Source of the DNA: Paenibacillus caseinilyticus | Lineage (GTDB): Bacteria; Bacillota; Bacilli; Paenibacillales; NBRC-103111 | Reading direction: 5' to 3' | NCBI RefSeq assembly: GCF_027533645.1 | Contig: NZ_JAQAGY010000031.1 | Location: 1 to 64,000, forward strand | DNA: 64,000 nucleotides | Shown: one piece after another, positions 63,553-64,000 of the stretch | Position numbering within the stretch: position 1 is the first letter of the stretch | How the letters are laid out: each line of letters begins with the position of its first letter | Notes under the pieces: model-generated | What the model saw: only the letters and a program-made list of their open reading frames with translations | Database searches by the model: none | Told to the model about the DNA's origin: nothing | Translations under genes and position numbers: made by a program

Positions 63553-64000
63553 TTACGGGCTAAGAGAGCTTCCCGTCAGCTTAAACCCTTCGCCCAGCAC
63601 CTCGTTGGTATCGCTGAGAATGACGAAAGCCCCCGGGTCGATCCGCCGTACCAGTTCCTTCAAGCGGCTGACCTCGGTCTGGCTGACCACAACCATGAGC
63701 ACCCGCTTGGACTCGCCGGTATACCCGCCCGTTGCCTGCAGTCTCGTAAGGCCTCGGTCGAGCTCATAGAGAATGCCTTCCCGGATCTCCTCCTCGGCTT
63801 CCGAGATGATGAACGCCACCTTGGAGTAGCTGAGACCCAACTGCACCACATTGATCGTCTTCGTCGTGACGAAGAGGCCGATCAGGGCGTACATCGCTTT
63901 CTCCGGCGACAAGAAGACGCCGGCTGTCAGAATGATCAGCCCGTCCAGCAGGGCGACGCAAAGCCCCAGTGAAATCCCCGTGTACCGGTGAAGCATCTGG
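63553..64000 (-). CDS. YitT family membrane protein (C-terminal part, truncated by window)
   Basis: The visible part has membrane helices (LCVALLDGLIILTAGVFL; KAMYALIGLFVTTKTINVVQLGL) followed by the DUF2179 domain: GILYELDRGLTRLQATGGYTGESKRVLMVVVSQTEVSRLKELVRRIDPGAFVILSDTNEVLGEGFK. YitT-type proteins are multi-helix membrane proteins of unknown transport role. The N-terminus lies beyond the right edge. Convergent with fdhD. Confidence 0.88.
   Translation of the reverse strand, partial: QMLHRYTGISLGLCVALLDGLIILTAGVFLSPEKAMYALIGLFVTTKTINVVQLGLSYSKVAFIISEAEEEIREGILYELDRGLTRLQATGGYTGESKRVLMVVVSQTEVSRLKELVRRIDPGAFVILSDTNEVLGEGFKLTGSSLSP

Overview
The window looks like chromosome from a spore-forming, high-G+C member of the Paenibacillaceae (Paenibacillus-like). 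Supporting evidence: strong AGGAGG-type ribosome sites, the Bacillus gene order pcrB-pcrA-ligA, spore-coat CotF-type genes, and an ftsE-ftsX-M23 peptidase-ctpB-minJ cluster. Base composition is about 60% G+C by eye. There is no phage, insertion sequence, CRISPR array or tRNA gene in view. The species cannot be named from this sequence alone.

Layout. Bases 1-420 hold the 5' end of a 16S rRNA gene and its promoter region, reading leftward. Next come a DUF1835 gene and the pcrB-pcrA-ligA DNA repair/lipid operon (to 6.9 kb). A mixed stretch follows: a lipoprotein, an HNH nuclease, two spore-coat genes, a MarR/AhpD-like pair with a conspicuous operator, a HAD phosphatase and a PIG-L deacetylase. 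From 12.4 to 16.7 kb is a four-gene ABC export system (ATPase, permease, GldG-like, DUF4340). A structured intergenic RNA candidate, a small membrane protein, a U32 peptidase/rRNA-hydroxylase-type gene and a secreted zinc metalloprotease of lower G+C follow.

The most interesting block is 22.3-29.7 kb, read rightward from one promoter to one terminator. It encodes a large membrane-anchored FG-GAP/VCBS-repeat protein, an acyl-carrier protein, a class-II aminoacyl-tRNA-synthetase-like amino acid:carrier-protein ligase, a DltD-like protein, a 36-residue DltX-like protein ending in FIYEDF, and a DltB-like MBOAT acyltransferase. This is the architecture of teichoic-acid D-alanylation (Dlt), but the NRPS-like adenylating enzyme DltA is replaced by a synthetase-like ligase. 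I infer a variant pathway that puts an amino acid, possibly glycine or alanine, on a cell-envelope polymer.

Beyond it lie a sugar-phosphate isomerase-like gene, an SH3-like secreted protein, a DUF2759 gene, a divergent SDR/TetR pair, uvrB-uvrA, motA-motB, the ftsE-ftsX-M23-ctpB-minJ cluster, a VanW/G5 protein, the complete leftward arginine cluster argC-J-B-D-F-G-H behind a promoter embedded in ARG-box-like sequences, a DUF2294 gene, a YdeP-type molybdoenzyme with fdhD, and the C-terminal part of a YitT-family membrane protein running off the right edge.
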